From assembly GCA_900169235.1 (NCBI GenBank), contig FWCC01000221.1:49973-113972 (forward strand): 64,000 nt of DNA, read 5' to 3'. Source of the stretch: Zarea fungicola (taxonomy: Eukaryota; Ascomycota; Sordariomycetes; Hypocreales; Cordycipitaceae). This document shows, in pieces, positions 11,505 through 24,423 of this stretch (its first letter is position 1; each line of letters begins with the position of its first letter). A model generated the notes under the pieces. That model saw only the letters and a program-made list of their open reading frames with translations, ran no database searches and was not told where the DNA came from. The position numbers were made by a program, and so were the translations under genes.

Positions 11505-11867
11505 GCATCTGATTCAGTAGACTACTCGAAATATATATTATAGGCGTAAAAGTGTGAAACACTGTGGGCATGAGTGTTAAAACTAGGGATTGCTGACTGG
11601 GCCTTGAGGGAAATCTGCGATGTCGTGGCTTGTGCTCTTGCTCGAATGAACAGCTAAAACTTGAAAACTACATCACAGTCATTGACAAGCGGCGAAAAGA
11701 TTTATCCATTACGATGATAATTTTAATCTAATCTATCATTTTTTGACAGTAATTTTCATCAAAACGCCAGACAATGCGACAGCTGCTTTGGCCAGCTAAC
11801 CAGGCAACAACGACAGAACATCTCAGAAAGACATCAACGAGTAGATAAAAGAAAAAATGGAGCGTAT
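11505..11867. other. Convergent 3' intergenic region
   Basis: The 363 bp between the stop codons of the aspartic protease (plus) and the CoA-transferase (minus) are AT-rich and without coding signal. They should hold both transcript ends. Confidence 0.55.
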
Positions 11868-13554
11868 TTACAGCATGGGCTTCAAGTCGTCAGCAACCTT
11901 GAAAGGAGCTTCTGTCTTGCTCTTCACCTCTTCCACGGTTACACCCTCGGCAAGCTCGACTAGGGTCAGACCATTGGCAAAGTCTACATCAAATACACAC
12001 TGAAAATCGTTAGCATATGGTGAAATGCTCGCCACTATATGCAGGAACTTACCAGCTCGGTGATGATTCTAGAAACACATGCGCGTCCGGTGAGAGGGAA
12101 TGCGCACTGCTTCATAATCTTGGGGTTGCCCTTCTTATCCGTGTGCTCCATTGTGACGACAACCTTGGTAGCAGAGGGGTTGCTGACGAGATCCATGGCA
12201 CCGCCGAAGCCCTTGACCTTTCCGGGAAGCATCCAGTTGGCAAGGTCGCCGTTGGCGCTCACCTGCATGGCGCCAAGAATGGTGAGATCGATTCTTCCGG
12301 CGCGAATCATGCCGAAGCTCTCCTCGCTGCCAAATATGGCGGCACCGGGGTTGAGGGTGACGGTCTCCTTGCCAGCGTTGATGAGGTCAGCATCCTCAAA
12401 GCCCTTCTTGGGGTAAGGGCCGAGGCCGAGAATGCCATTCTCGGACTGCAGCTGAACCTCGACTTCAGGTCCGACGAAGCCGGGGGCGAGCATTGGCATG
12501 CCGATACCCAGGTTGGCGTACATGCCGTTCTTGAACTCCTTGGCGGCGCGGCGAACGATGCGCTCGCGCTTGGCCGCGGTTTCACCCGTGCCGAGGGCGG
12601 CCTTAGCGGCAGGGTCGTTTGCGTCCTTGCTAAAGGTAAACTTTTCAATGTTCTTGGGAGCGGTGCTCTGGATGACACGCTTGACGTAGATGCCGGGCAG
12701 ATGAACGGCCTCGGGAGGAATCTCACCGGGCTCGACAATGTGCTCGGCCTCAACGATGGTCATCTTGGCGTTGCGGCCCATGGCGCCGTTGAAGTTGTTG
12801 GCGGCGAGGCGGAATTGGCAATTGCCGAGCTTGTCGGCCTTGTAGGCCTTGACAAAGGCATAGTCGCCAGCGATGCTGTGCTCGAGGAGATAGGACTTGC
12901 CGTTGAAGACCTTGACGTCCTTGGGGTACGAGTACTCGGCGGGGGAACCGTCGGGGTTGTTCTTGAGGGGAAGTTCTCCGGTCTGGACGACGGTGCCATA
13001 GGCTGCCGGGGTGTAAAAGGCGGGGATACCCTTGCCGCCTGCGGCGCATCGTTCAGCGAGAGTACCTTGCGGGGTCAGCTCGAGCTCGACCTCGCCGGTG
13101 AGGTACATGGATTCAAAGGTTTTGTTCTCGCCAATATAGCTGGCAATCATCTTCTTGACCTGCTTGGTTTTGAGGAGCTTGCCCAAGCCAGAGTTGTCGG
13201 TACCGGCGTTGTTGGAGACGGCTGTGAGACCAGCAAGCTCGGGCCTGTTGAGGACCTCGTCAATGAGGGTATCCGGAACACCGCAAAGACCAAAACCACC
13301 GCAGAGCAGGGTGCTGTTGGGCTTCATGTCTTTGATGGCCTCGGCGGCAGAAGGGAGAACCTTGTTGATCTCTGCGCGACGGACCGTGGCGGAAAAGGTT
13401 CTGGAAAAGATGGCAGTAGGCTGTCAAGACGAGGCGAGTTAGGGATTTAGTTCAATTCAATTAGGGCTGAAATATTGGGCGATGTGACACATACGTTGCT
13501 CGCGTTTCGGGCGAACGCGCCGAAGGTACGCATGCGCAGGGCTGTGGATGGCAT
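11868..13554 (-). CDS. Succinyl-CoA:3-ketoacid CoA-transferase, mitochondrial
   Basis: Three exons on the minus strand, 13554-13495, 13420-12053 and 11999-11868, encode 519 aa, almost the length of animal SCOT. Residues 1-38 or so are rich in Arg, Ala and Ser without acids ([20 protein letters not shown]), a mitochondrial presequence. The alpha half holds [16 protein letters not shown]. The beta half holds [11 protein letters not shown], whose glutamate (about residue 347) is the family's catalytic residue that forms the enzyme-CoA thioester. The enzyme moves CoA between succinate and acetoacetate; in fungi it serves ketone, propionate or acetate metabolism. The first intron separates the presequence from the rest and the last lies before [16 protein letters not shown]. 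Both fit conserved sequence exactly. The protein end is HPL-free: it closes with DDLKPML. Confidence 0.95.
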
Positions 13555-13795
13555 TGCGACAAAGAAACGGACAGCCTAAGCTGTCTTTTAATGTGTATTT
13601 GGGTTGGAGGATTTACTTGACACCTCTGCTGCAATAGGGAAAAAGGAATCAACCACAGATGAGAACGACTACAGACAAGGCAGAGAATAGAAAGGAGATT
13701 AAAAAAAAAAAGAAGACGCAAGGCGCTTCAATCAGTCAGGCAGGCAGGCAATAAGAAGAGTTGACGAAAGAGGTGCGGCGGTGGAAAGCCGAGAG

Positions 13796-13802
13796 CTTTA
13801 TA
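13796..13802 (-). promoter_or_regulatory. Possible TATA box of the CoA-transferase gene
   Basis: On the minus strand TATAAAG lies about 240 bp upstream of the CoA-transferase start, between a G/A-rich leader and a TACC-repeat cluster. Motif and position only. Confidence 0.3.
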
Positions 13803-13839
13803 ACCGTTGCTGGCCGACAACGCTCTTCAGTCGGTTAGT

Positions 13840-14062
13840 AGTTACTACCTTCGTACCTAGAGGTATATGGTGGTTACTTATGGAGCAGCTGGCCGGGTGA
13901 CGTCGGATGCTGGAATCGGGACCCCGGCCCTCGGGGGGAAAAAGGGTACCTGGGGGAAGCCCTGGGGAAGCCCCCACAGGGAGCCGACAGGCACTGAACT
14001 GGTCATTGCCAACAGCACTGACTGTGACTTACTACCTAGGTACCTCTGAGTACGGAGTACCT
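13840..14062. repeat. TACCTAGGTA-type short repeat cluster
   Basis: Short copies of TACCT, ACCTAGGTACC and GTACCT occur here (for example 13843-13870 and 14030-14062), interrupted by a G-rich segment at 13920-13985. The same motif cluster returns upstream of other minus-strand genes in this window. It lies 290-510 bp upstream of the CoA-transferase start. Confidence 0.55.
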
Positions 14063-15189
14063 CGGGCGGGATTGTTCCGCGTAACGCTTTGCTGGTCGCC
14101 AAGTAATTAGGTGCGTACCGCCGCTGCATTCATCGGAATGCGGATATACGCAGTATATTTATTACATGACATGGACTGGGTTCTGAAGCAAGGACCTGCA
14201 CTGCAGTAAATCGGGGGCTGGTTTCAAATGTTTACTACACTCTGGCAATCAATCAATTTCATTTCTTTTGCAATCTCTCGCCATAATTCCCTCCAAGTAA
14301 AATGTATATCCCGAGTTCAACTCCCGACCTCTCTTCCGACTCCCGCAATAACCTAGCTTGCTAACTAGCGCCATTCCGCCCCTCTCATGTCTTCCGAGTG
14401 TCCTCTCGGATAAGGGAACGGCAGTCGAACAGAGAGCATTTGCTTCTGGATTCCAACAACTGGGAGCTACAAATTCTTACAGCACCCCGATAAGAATTGT
14501 CAAAGCCTCCGGCCTCTCGTTACTTTTATCCGTATCCCACTTTTAAATGGCTCTGCAATGGGCAAGCCGTTGTCGGAAGTCGGACAGATGCGTTTGGTAG
14601 CGCGCAAGTGCTTTGTACCCAGTATGTAGTTACTTGACTTATTAGTTACTAACTAGTTGACTTCTAACCATTGCCAGTGCCTACATTGTTGCTTAAAAAA
14701 AAAATTCTCTGTGCGGCTTGCTCCATGCACCGACCAGATTAATTACTTTCATTGCAAGCACTGCAATACAGTTTCAAACGAATCAAATATAAATCCGACA
14801 ACTATAAATTCAAACTGCAACCCATTTACTCTCAAATGGGCAGAATGACGACAGGAGGGTGACGGAGTAAACAAAGCGACGAAAACAGAAAACCAAGCCC
14901 AACAGAAGAGAACCCAATCCATTCTAATGTAAGAACCCAATCTCCTTCCAAATGTGGACAATACTCTCTCGTCACCTCTGCCGAGACTGGCCCGACCGAC
15001 CGAAGCGTCGCCGAATGATCCAGAGAGTGTTCTTTACGTCAACCACGAGCCCGCCGCAAGACATGCGCAGATAGTTGCTGTCCCGAAAATCGAGTGGCAT
15101 AGCTGCCGTGCTATCTCACTGCGCCGCGGGTGATTTGTTTAAATAAGTATCCTGATTGGCTCTGATGTAACACTCGGTGGGCTGGGGAA
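14063..15189. other. Intergenic, no gene seen
   Basis: About 1.1 kb without coding signal or recognised element. It borders the DUF4243 pseudogene. Confidence 0.5.
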
Positions 15190-15660
15190 CTTCCATGGCT
15201 AGTCTTCGTGCCCACAGACTGCCTCCAGCGCTTCATCAAGTAGGCTTGGGTTTGAGTTCAATGACACAGCCAAGGTGAATCATGGCATGAACAAAGATAT
15301 AGGCGGTTGTATTAGCATCTTTCACTGGTTCTTCCGCGATTTCTATGGTTCAAACGCACCACGAAACATTCTAGCTAGAATATCATCGGCCTGCTCGACG
15401 CCTTTGAGAAGATACTCTCTGACCACGACGTGCATTCCGCTCCTGGCAACCTCGTTCTTGTAAAAGCTAAGCAAGTCTGCATAGCATTTGATTTGCCTAG
15501 ACAGCCACAAAAAGCGGCAGGATCCTTCAAATAAATATCTGCGGGCCGGTCTTCATACTGTAGGCCAATCGATGACTTGTATGTTTGGACGAAATTGTAC
15601 ATGCCCTGAATCTGCCCTGGGGTCGCAACCAGTGACCAAAGAGAGAGTATATGATGCACA
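15190..15660 (-). pseudogene. Decayed questin-oxidase-like (DUF4243) gene fragment
   Basis: Reading the minus strand, family-like protein segments appear in order but in different frames. HHILSLWSLVATPGQIQ and LQYEDRPAD run from 15659 to about 15500. After a frame change comes FLWLSRQIKCYADLLSFY and REYLLKGVEQADDILARMF. After another comes HAMIHLGCVIEL, and after a third SLLDEALEAVCGHE, ending near 15195. In intact DUF4243 proteins these blocks are one continuous stretch with the conserved HP-IHLG motif, so at least three frameshifts have broken the gene. The first part of the protein is not found at higher coordinates. Intact relatives are FAD/NADPH-type oxidases of aromatic polyketides or unknown substrates. 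Family recognition is from memory, moderate to good. The damage is mainly small indels, and I see no repeat-induced point mutation pattern. Confidence 0.6.
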
Positions 15661-16823
15661 GGGGATATTTATTTGTCAATTATATTTTGCGCCTTAAATC
15701 AGGATTCTCCAGTCAAGTTTGCCTTTAACATACTGTGAAATAGATCCCTCCACCGTGTGTAGATAGTTCATGATTTGCAATTACTGGCTCCGAGGCTATT
15801 GTCGAGCTGGCCCCTGTCAAGTTGTCCGCATGGAAAAAGCCCGGCTTATCTTGGATAGAAAGTTGAATACGGCCAACGGCACGCTTTTCGCCATTGATCA
15901 TCATTTGGATCTAAGATTTTCGACAATGTGTAGCCAAATGAAGGCGTTCAAATCAGCGTTCGAGAGCATCAAGAAGATGCAGCATGCCTCATTCCTACTC
16001 TGTGGGCCAATCCGCATTTCGTTTCTGCCAATCGGTGCAGCAAATCTCGATTGATTGGGATACATTTTTCGACTTATATGTTGTCTTGTGGTTGTCTCGC
16101 GGGTCCCTGCAGATTTCCAGATTGGTATCTGAGAGCCAGGCTGACAGTTCCGGCATAGAGCCAGCCACGGCCAATCAGCCGTGTTCCATGATGAACCTCT
16201 AATTTGAGTAGTTGATTATATTATTTTTAACCATTGCGTAGTTAAGGATGTCAGTGACTCTTTTCTCAAGTTTCTTCAGGCACTTGGTTACAGAACTGTT
16301 CAATGCTTCGCTATCTGGCTACCTATAGACCGACATAGACCTTACCCAAAAAAGAGGCCGAGATATACACCGTATTATTTTAAAAAGAAGGAAAGGATGA
16401 TATCTCTAATATATTTTTAATCAATATGTATTAGTGATATATTGAGAAATACAACATGTTATTGTGGAGCGTGGTACTTTGTGGGATCCCATATGTAACT
16501 AACTGTCCGTGATATCCGTGGCGGGAATACTCAGTTTCTAGTTATACGGCATTATCGCGACACCATCGATACTGTGGTGTTAAAAAAGAAATCTCTCTGA
16601 TATCTCAACTAGTTATCCCGCTTGAAGATTTAGTGTGATCCAAAAGCCAGCTTTTTCCCAGCCCAGGTCTTATTATTGAAGCTCCACTGTCTCTGTTCTG
16701 TCTGGACCCCTGCTTATCAGCTTATCGCCCCGCTGCCCTTGGTTCAACTGCCAAAAAAAATCTAGGCTCATGGAAAAAGTTGCGACGAGACGTTAGTAGT
16801 ACACTGCAACCTGTCGCAATACC
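15661..16823. other. Intergenic, no gene supported
   Basis: A 94-codon plus-strand ORF at 15770-16054 and shorter ones match nothing I know. Bases 16200-16700 are AT-rich and precede UTP22. Further remnants of the neighbouring pseudogene were looked for and not recognised. Confidence 0.45.
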
Positions 16824-19800
16824 ATGGAGCTGGGATCCAAGCGCCGCAAACTCGACCATGATGGCCAAGGAATTCGTCACAAGGGCCTGATTGATTTTGA
16901 GTCCCGTGATACTACCCGCGTATCCGCGGCCAGCACCTTTGTCCTCCAGACCGATGAGCTGCTCAAAGAAACTAAGCTCGATTATGACGCTGTCTTCCGG
17001 GGCTTAGAGAGCCAATTGTATCGGCTCAAGGGGATAATCGATTCGATAGAGCCCCATGATTCTCTTCCTGTCAGTTTCTTGTTTTGAATTACGCCAGAGC
17101 TGTATTCTGACCCCGTCTAGATCCATGATGCCTCAATCAAGTTCGAAAAGAAACATCACATTGCGATTCCGTACCCAGAACCGAAGCCCACGAAAGCGTC
17201 CAACTACAAAGTAGCCTTTTCACCACCGACGCAATGTAATGTGGTTGGAAGTTATGTTGGCAGGACGATGTCGAAGTTGCAAGAGCGACAGGGTATAGAC
17301 ATGGTTGTTCAGATGCCGAAAGCCCTCTTCCAGGATAAGGACTACCTGGACATGCGTTACTTTTACCGCAGGGCGTACTACATCGCATACGTCGCAGCAA
17401 AACTCAACAGCGAGCTGTGCGAGGAGATGATTATCCACTATGAACTTCTCCACGAAAACCCACTACTTCCAATCCTCGTTCTCCGCCTTCAAACTCACGA
17501 AGGGGTCAAATCTCCCAAAAAGCCTGCAAATCATGACATACACATTAGATTGATTCCGTGTGCCCCCGACGACTTATTCCCCTGGTCCAAGCTTACGCCG
17601 ATCTCAAACAACATTCGAATGGAATCGACAGATGAAAACAAGAGAAGTCAGATTGGCACTCCATTCTATAACTCTACATTGAATGCCGAGAGAACATTTA
17701 TTCAATATCTTCGGGTCATTAGCAATACACAGAAGGAATGCTCCTCATTTTCAGAAGCCTGCATTCTAGGTAGAATATGGCTTCACCAGAGAGGCTTTGG
17801 CAGCGCCATATCTCGAGGTGGATTCGGCCATTTCGAGTGGGCAGCCATGACTGCGCTTCTGCTCAGCATGGGTGGCCGAAAGGGCAAGGCAGCTTTATCA
17901 ACATCGTTAAGTGCCGCTGAGCTTTTCAAGGCTGCCATTCAATTCCTCTCCACAACTGATTTTACCAAAAAGGTATTTGCTTTCAACTCGCCTGATGGAC
18001 CAGCGAAGACAGTCAAGGAAACGGGACCTACTATGTTCGATCCAATCCGACAACTGAATTTGTTGTTTAAGATGACTCCTTGGTCTGCCAACTTCCTGCA
18101 GATGTGCGCCAAGTCAACGGCGGAACTTTTGGCAGACGAGGCGGCGGAGAAATTTGATGCGACTTTCATCACAAAAACGAATATCCCGTTGCAAGTATTT
18201 GATGCTGTTCTCGAGATCAAAAACCCCAACCTTGCAAGATATGCAGGCTTGGTAGACCGTCGTTGTGAAATTGTGAATTTCGCTCTCGAAACCCACAGCG
18301 TTTTGAAGAAGGCTTTTGGAAATCGCGCGCAGTTGGTTCACATCCAGCTGCCCTCACAAAAGCAGTGGAAATTAGCAGGGAGCAGTCCTGATTCTGCAAC
18401 TACCATTACGGTCGGTGTCATCTTTGACCCTATTCACATGAGCCGGCAGATGGAACACGGGCCACCAGCGCAGGACCAAAAAGAAGCGGCTAAGTTCCGC
18501 CAGTTCTGGGGTGAAAAGGCCGAGCTGCGATTATTCAAGGACGGTAGCTTTCTTGAATGTGTCGAGTGGTACAGCAAGCTTCCTCATGAGCTTTGTACGG
18601 AAATCGCACAGGAGTCTCTTAATCGACACTTGAAGCTCAGCAGGGAGAACATGACTGTTATGGGCGAGAGCCTGGCGACAGCTATTATGTTTTCATATAT
18701 GGATAAATCGGCATTTAATGCCGCGCGATCATCTTTTCAAAAATTTGAGCACGATATTAGAAGTTTGGAAGAGATGCCGCTACAGATACGTCAGCTATCT
18801 CCCGTCTCGGCGCTCGCCCGCTATGCATCTCTACATGCGCCGCATGTTGGATATCACAAGGGTAGTGTTGAGCTCATTGACGTCAACCTCTACTTTGAAG
18901 CATCCAGCAAGTGGCCCGATAACCTTACAGCTATCCAGGAAGCCAAAATTGAGTTCCTGTTGGATATTGATCGTCGACTCACTGCGGCCTATGAGAACAT
19001 GAAGACTTTTTTGGGCCGGGAGAATAGAGAAATTGGCATCTCAAACTTGGCGTACCTGGACATTCTGTACGATAGTGGTGCGGCCTTCAGACTTCGCATC
19101 CACTGTGATCTTGAGGAACCCCTTCTCGATCGTCAAATGAAGAACAAGGCCCTAGACCATCAGACACAAGAAGAAGCCGAGCAGGCTGGCCTGCGATTCA
19201 ATTGGCTGTTCAATATACTCCCTCTCCATACCCAGACCATTGCGACCTACTGCACACGCCTCCCAGCTCTCTCACCGACCATTCGCCTCACCAAGCGCTG
19301 GTTTGCTGCACACAAACTCTCCGGTCACATCAGTGAAGAGCTAATTGAGCTGTTTGCCCTGCATGCTTTTATGCAGCCGTACCCATGGCTTACGCCTGCC
19401 TCCGTCACGACAGGTTTTCTCCGCACGCTTGCCCTTTTGTCCAAATGGGACTGGCGTGAGCAGCCGCTTGTCCTCGACACCGCCGCGGAGCTCACTACCG
19501 CCGAGCGCACTAACATTCAGCGGGAGCTGGAAGGCTGGCGGAAACGCGATCCCAATATGAACCACACTGTCCTGCTTGTAGCCACATCATATGACCAGAC
19601 GGGCTTGGTGTACACTCAAAACGGCCCAAGCAAGCTCGTTGCCTCCCGCATGACGCGACTCGCCAAGGCGGCCTGCAAACTCGTCCGCGAGCACGGCGTG
19701 CAGCTCGACGCCACATCGAGCCTCTTTGAACCGGCACTGCAGGACTATGACGTGCTGTTTCACCTCTCGAGCGAGGCGCTGCAGGCTATTGCGCGCGAGA

Positions 19801-20174
19801 CAGGCACAGAGGGCGCCGTGGCTCGGAAATCTCAATTTCGCAATCTCGACGGCTATGCGGGTAAAACACCGTTGCCTGCACGCGCTAGCCCGATTGACGT
19901 CCTCGTTGGGGAGCTGGACCGCGCCTACGAGGATACGCTCGTGTTCTTTCCTGGTGGTGCAAGCGATGACAAGACCATTGCAGCGCTCTGGAATCCCCAA
20001 CTGCAGACATCCAAGTTCAGAGCGGGACTGCCCTACAACTTTCACTCGGTCGGCATCGACGAGAATGATGAGGATGTGGTTGAAGTAAACCGGTTGGCGG
20101 TGCTGTCAGAAATTGCACGTATCGGTGGCTCGCTAATCAAAAGGATTAAAGTCGTCAGTGAGGACAAGGAATAA
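16824..20174 (+). CDS. utp22: UTP22/Nrap family U3 snoRNP (SSU processome) protein
   Basis: Two exons, 16824-17069 and 17121-20174, encode 1,099 aa. A 51-bp intron with the weak donor GTCAGT and acceptor CTAG joins in phase 0. The protein starts with a basic nuclear-signal-like ELGSKRRKLDHD, then carries the tandem nucleotidyltransferase-fold/helical repeats of Nrap. Clear family stretches include VVGSYVGRTMSKLQERQGIDMVV, the LGRIWLHQRGFGSAISRGGFGHFEW segment and, near the C-terminus, AYEDTLVFFPGGA. It is an essential nucleolar component that joins the UTP-C complex and early pre-18S rRNA processing. Length is close to fungal orthologues. It ends 407 bp from the convergent POM152 gene. Confidence 0.93.
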
Positions 20175-20580
20175 AATCCAAAAAAAAAAAAGTATTCGCA
20201 ACGCAGTCAATATGTAGATGCGTTCACTGGTAGAGTACTTGCAAAATATCACAAATCTATCAATGAGTTTCTCTTTTTTTTTTTCACACTATTAAAGTAG
20301 CAAATTTCGTTTGGCACAATCACTGTACAATCTAGCGTAGTAAAATCCCCCATACACTTAAAATAAGAAACCCATCTTTAAAACTCTCATGTTTTCCATT
20401 TTGAGCTTTATTCAAAACGAGAAGCAACGCCGCGCCATGGTATTAAAAAAAGTTTGCGTATATACATCAAAGAGCGGCCCAACCAAAAGAGGAAAAAGAT
20501 CCAGAACCCAACCGCCCTTTTTTTATTAAAGAAAAATCCTTTCTTCCCAAGCAAACAAGTCAACATGAATTACAATGCGT
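20175..20580. other. Convergent 3' intergenic region (UTP22 / POM152)
   Basis: About 400 bp of AT-rich sequence with homopolymer A and T runs (20180-20191, 20275-20284). It carries the 3' ends of two convergent genes and no coding signal. Confidence 0.55.
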
Positions 20581-23500
20581 CTACTTCTTCTCGCGCTTGT
20601 CAGACTGCTGCGTAGAGTACGAGCAAAACTTGTCTTTAATCGCCACGACTTCGTATGTGCCTTCCTGAGAGGCTTTCACGACTTTGCTGTGCTCAGAGGA
20701 AACGTCATGACGTGTCTCGAGAATGATGCTCTTGTGGCCCTTTTTGAAGTTGGTGCTGCGCGTAAATGTGAATTCAAATGGAGGTGTCCCCCAAAACTCG
20801 AAGAGAATGTCAACTTCGCCACCCTCGTGTATGTCTACCCGTGACTGTTTGCCCCGACTAATTTGCACGCTTGGCAGCGGATGGATTGTCTTAGCCAGAT
20901 GTACTGCAGCACGGCATTCACTGGCCTTGTCTGAGATGCTGGTGATAGTGAATTCACCAGGCTTCTCGGCAACACGGCGGAAGCTTGTCGTCTGTGATTT
21001 GGCGTTCCACTTGCCGTTGAATTCATAACTAATATCAAATGGGGGGGTACCAGAAAGCGTGTAGCCGATACGCTCGCCGACGCAAAAGTCTTGACGCGAT
21101 TCGAGAGGATATATGGACGGCGCGTCGTAGAGCTGGATCTGGATAGAAGGGCCACCGACTTCGTATCTTTGCTGGCAGCCACGGGCATCACGAACACGGC
21201 GGAGACGCAGCTGCTGGGATCCCAAACGCAGATGTTTCCTAGGAATCTGCATGGCGTACGAGTTGGTATTGATAGATGGGACGTGATAAGTTTCTGTGGG
21301 CGAGCCGGCTTGATGCTTGATCTCAACCTCAACAAAAAACGGTGGCACACCAGTAAGCATGATGGGAATGGCGTCTTCGTGCTCTTGTTCCTCCAGACAG
21401 AATTTCAAGTTTTGGCCAGGCTTGGAAAATGTGGCGGCTGGTTTGGCATTGACGCGTTGTTGAACAGTAAGGACCTCGGATTTGTGATCCGCATTGTAAA
21501 GATTGTCAGCAAGTCCATGAAATTTGTAGCTGTATTCACCAGCTTTGCTAGTGTCCATTGAAATAGCGGCTTTAGAGAGTGCCGCGTCAAACTCGCGACG
21601 GCTAATGGCCTTGGCGCCGTTGGGGGAGCGCTGCTGGACTTCGTATTCAACATGATATGGTGGTGAGCCTTTGAGGTGAACTTCGAAGCCATCTATATCT
21701 CCTTCACAAACCTCTTGCTTCACAAACACTCCACCTGTCCCGCTAACGGTGTCTGTCTCGAACATGGAAATCTCAGGACGAGGGAACCAGTCTACCTCAA
21801 AAGTCGATCCAGATGGCTCGATAGTGCCAGGGCAACGGCTGTCGTTGATCTCAAGAATCTCGTACACACCCCGGGCTTTGACCAACAGAACTCCATTGGG
21901 CTCCTCAATTTTCTTGGTAATCGTACCAGAAGATTCGTTCAGATTCCTGTATGAAATAGTCCAGGGTGCCTCTCCTTGGAGTCGCAGAGGCAGGCGCAAG
22001 TGGGTATCTTCGACAGCCATGATGCTCTTCTTCTGATCAATCAAGCCGAAGGAGCCACGTGGCCGTTGCCGGCGAACAAGAATTTTCACCTGGTCTTGAA
22101 GGAAAGTCCGACAGCCTCGTTGGTCTTGGACGCTGCTCAGAGTAAGGATATACTCTCCACCCTTGGTAAAGGTAGGGGTCTTGATGACGTATGTATTAAC
22201 AGTGAGATCAGCGACCCGTTCCGTTTTCCTTTTGCCATCGTGAACGACTTCCCATTCAAGACTGAACGGCGGTTCACCAATTAGCTGAATATTGAGCTCA
22301 ATGTTCGAGTCCAAGCAGGCGTTAAAAACTCTTTCCGGGTGTGCAACGTAGGCTTCGGCAGCAGGCTTGACTTCCTGCTCCAGTATCTTGTCCTTGCCCA
22401 TGAGAGGAATATTTCGATACACTGCATCGCTAATGGACTTGAACATATATTTGTGACGGCGAGCTGCCTTCGGAATGAGCTCAATCTGTGATCGCAAGCC
22501 TCTAGTTGTATGGCTTCGGGTTTCAATATGTCCTTCATCGTCAGCGATGTCGTAGCGAACAACGAACGGTGGAGTTCCGACGAGGTCCAGATCAACTCTC
22601 AAGCCAATGGAGTTACCGGCGCATTTGTCGGGAATCTCCTCTGCCCGGATGGAGAGCTGTGGCTCGAGGGGATTCAAAAGGAGGCAAGAAGATGGCTCAT
22701 CAACTTCGCCATCGCAGGAGCCACTGGAGACGGAGGTCAACGTGTAAAGACCGGGTGCGATAACGCTGGGCTTGTCACGAGAGTTCTTAGCCGAATGGCT
22801 GCCGGGGATGATCGTGTCGCCGTGGTCACCATTGTTGGTCAGCGTGTCAATAGGAGAAAACTGCCAGTGTACTTCATATGCAGTATCTGGGGCGCCGCCA
22901 GACAGGCCAAACGAAATTGGGAGATCGGCTGCGCTGCCCTTGGCCACCTTTAGAGCATTTCGGAGATCGCAGTCCTTCATGCTGACCTTAGGGCGTTCTT
23001 TGACAGCAAACTTCTGCACTAGACCACGAGTGCTGGCCTGTTCGTTTTCATCAACACCTTCGCCGTACTTCACAACATTTCCAAAGGCATCATAGACTTC
23101 ATCGACAGAGTACTCCCATTCGCCAGAAGTTGTCATAGATTCGTTAAGCGCAACAGTAACGCGAGCAGGACGAACCCATGAAATGTCTTCTTCACCAGTA
23201 GGAAGGATCTCCGCAGTGGACCCCAGCAGTGGTGAGCTGAAGCCATCTGGCTGCAGACTCTGGAAGTGGAAACCATGATTTTTGCCGTTAATCGTTCGAC
23301 TGTAAACTATCTTGAGTGGAGGAGTACCAACGACGTCAAGGGACAAGTCGGAGAGGTCGTGAATACACCTCTGGGAAAGCTCTGCAGTCTTAATCTGTGC
23401 TTGAGGGCAGGGTACAACGTAAGTATCTTTGACACCACGCCGCTGAATCTCGAGCTTGTATTCATCCAAGACTTTGCCCAGTCGGTACACTCCAGGCCGC

Positions 23501-24423
23501 CGAACATGATACTCCCATAGGAAGCCTGCCGGGTTAGGGTCAGCTGCGGTTTGGTCACGAATTGACTTAGCCACTTTAGCTACATCACGGTTTGAGACCC
23601 TAATAATCTCTTCTTTGTTTGTATCGAGGTCAATGCGAATCAGTTCAATCTCGGCCGGGGTTGTAGAGTTGAAGTAGATTGGCAACGCAATGCCACTCCT
23701 GGACTTGGGCGTGATGCAGTAAGGTGACTGCTGGGGGTTGAGAACTGCCGAGCCCTCCGGTAAGATATTGATGATCTGCCTGCCCATAATCAAAGAATGG
23801 TTGTTGAGGATATTGGACACTTTGACATTTTGCTCCGAGATGGACAGTTCGCGGTCGTAGAGAAATTTGACGAGGCCGAGGAAAAATGATTGCCAGGGGA
23901 GCTGTCGAATTGATGAGTGGCAGTCCATTCAAGTGAATTCAATCAATGGACGTCTTACCGGAATATTAAACATCAACATATAGTTGATGACCAAGTGCGA
24001 GGTGAAGATGCTCGTAACTAGAAACTGGGAGAGTTCCAGCCACGGTATTTGCATCTCTGGCAGGCCAAACATAAAGGCAAAGTCGATAAAAATCCATTTT
24101 AGAAAGAGCCACCAGGAACTGTCACCTTCCTCGACAACCTTCAGCCAGTCATAGAGCTTCCAGGCCCAGAGCAAAACGTAAACTGCAAAGGCGTAGAACC
24201 GCTGCTGGGGGGCATCGAGAACTGTCAGAGGTATGACGGGCTGGCCGGCCTGGATTTGTCTGGCTGCTTGCTCGGGAGCAAGCGGTAGAACAGGCGACTT
24301 GCTCAGGCCTGTTGTCGATGATACTGATCCAACAGAGCTAGGCGTTTCTTGCATCCGTCGTCGTTGAGCTGTGGCAGCTGGGGTCGAGGGGTACCCTGAC
24401 CGCAGTCGAGGAGTTGCGCTCAT
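20581..24423 (-). CDS. pom152: Nuclear pore membrane glycoprotein POM152
   Basis: Two minus-strand exons, 24423-23959 and 23901-20581, encode 1,261 aa, the usual fungal length. The cytosolic/pore-side N-terminus (residues 1-75, Ser/Thr/Pro-rich) is followed by hydrophobic segments YAFAVYVLLWAWKLYDWL, WWLFLKWIFIDFAFMFGL and FLVTSIFTSHLVINYMLMF. The rest is a long lumenal array of Ig-like repeats marked by recurring G-x-PPF/W-x-(V/I)-x-Y motifs (for example VGTPPFVVRYDIAD, LKGSPPYHVEYEV, LSGTPPFDISYEF). POM152 forms the lumenal ring of the nuclear pore complex. The 57-bp intron (GTAAGA...GACAG) falls just after the membrane region and lacks an obvious CTAAC branch site, but the join MFNIP/LPWQSFF fits. 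It lies head-to-head with the UCH37-type gene. Confidence 0.92.

Noticed and set aside
12017..13450. A 477-codon plus-strand ORF opposite the CoA-transferase gene
   Set aside because: It is the mirror of the GC-biased codons of a certain gene on the minus strand, crosses that gene's intron borders and has a Gly/Leu/Val/Asp-biased product of no known family.
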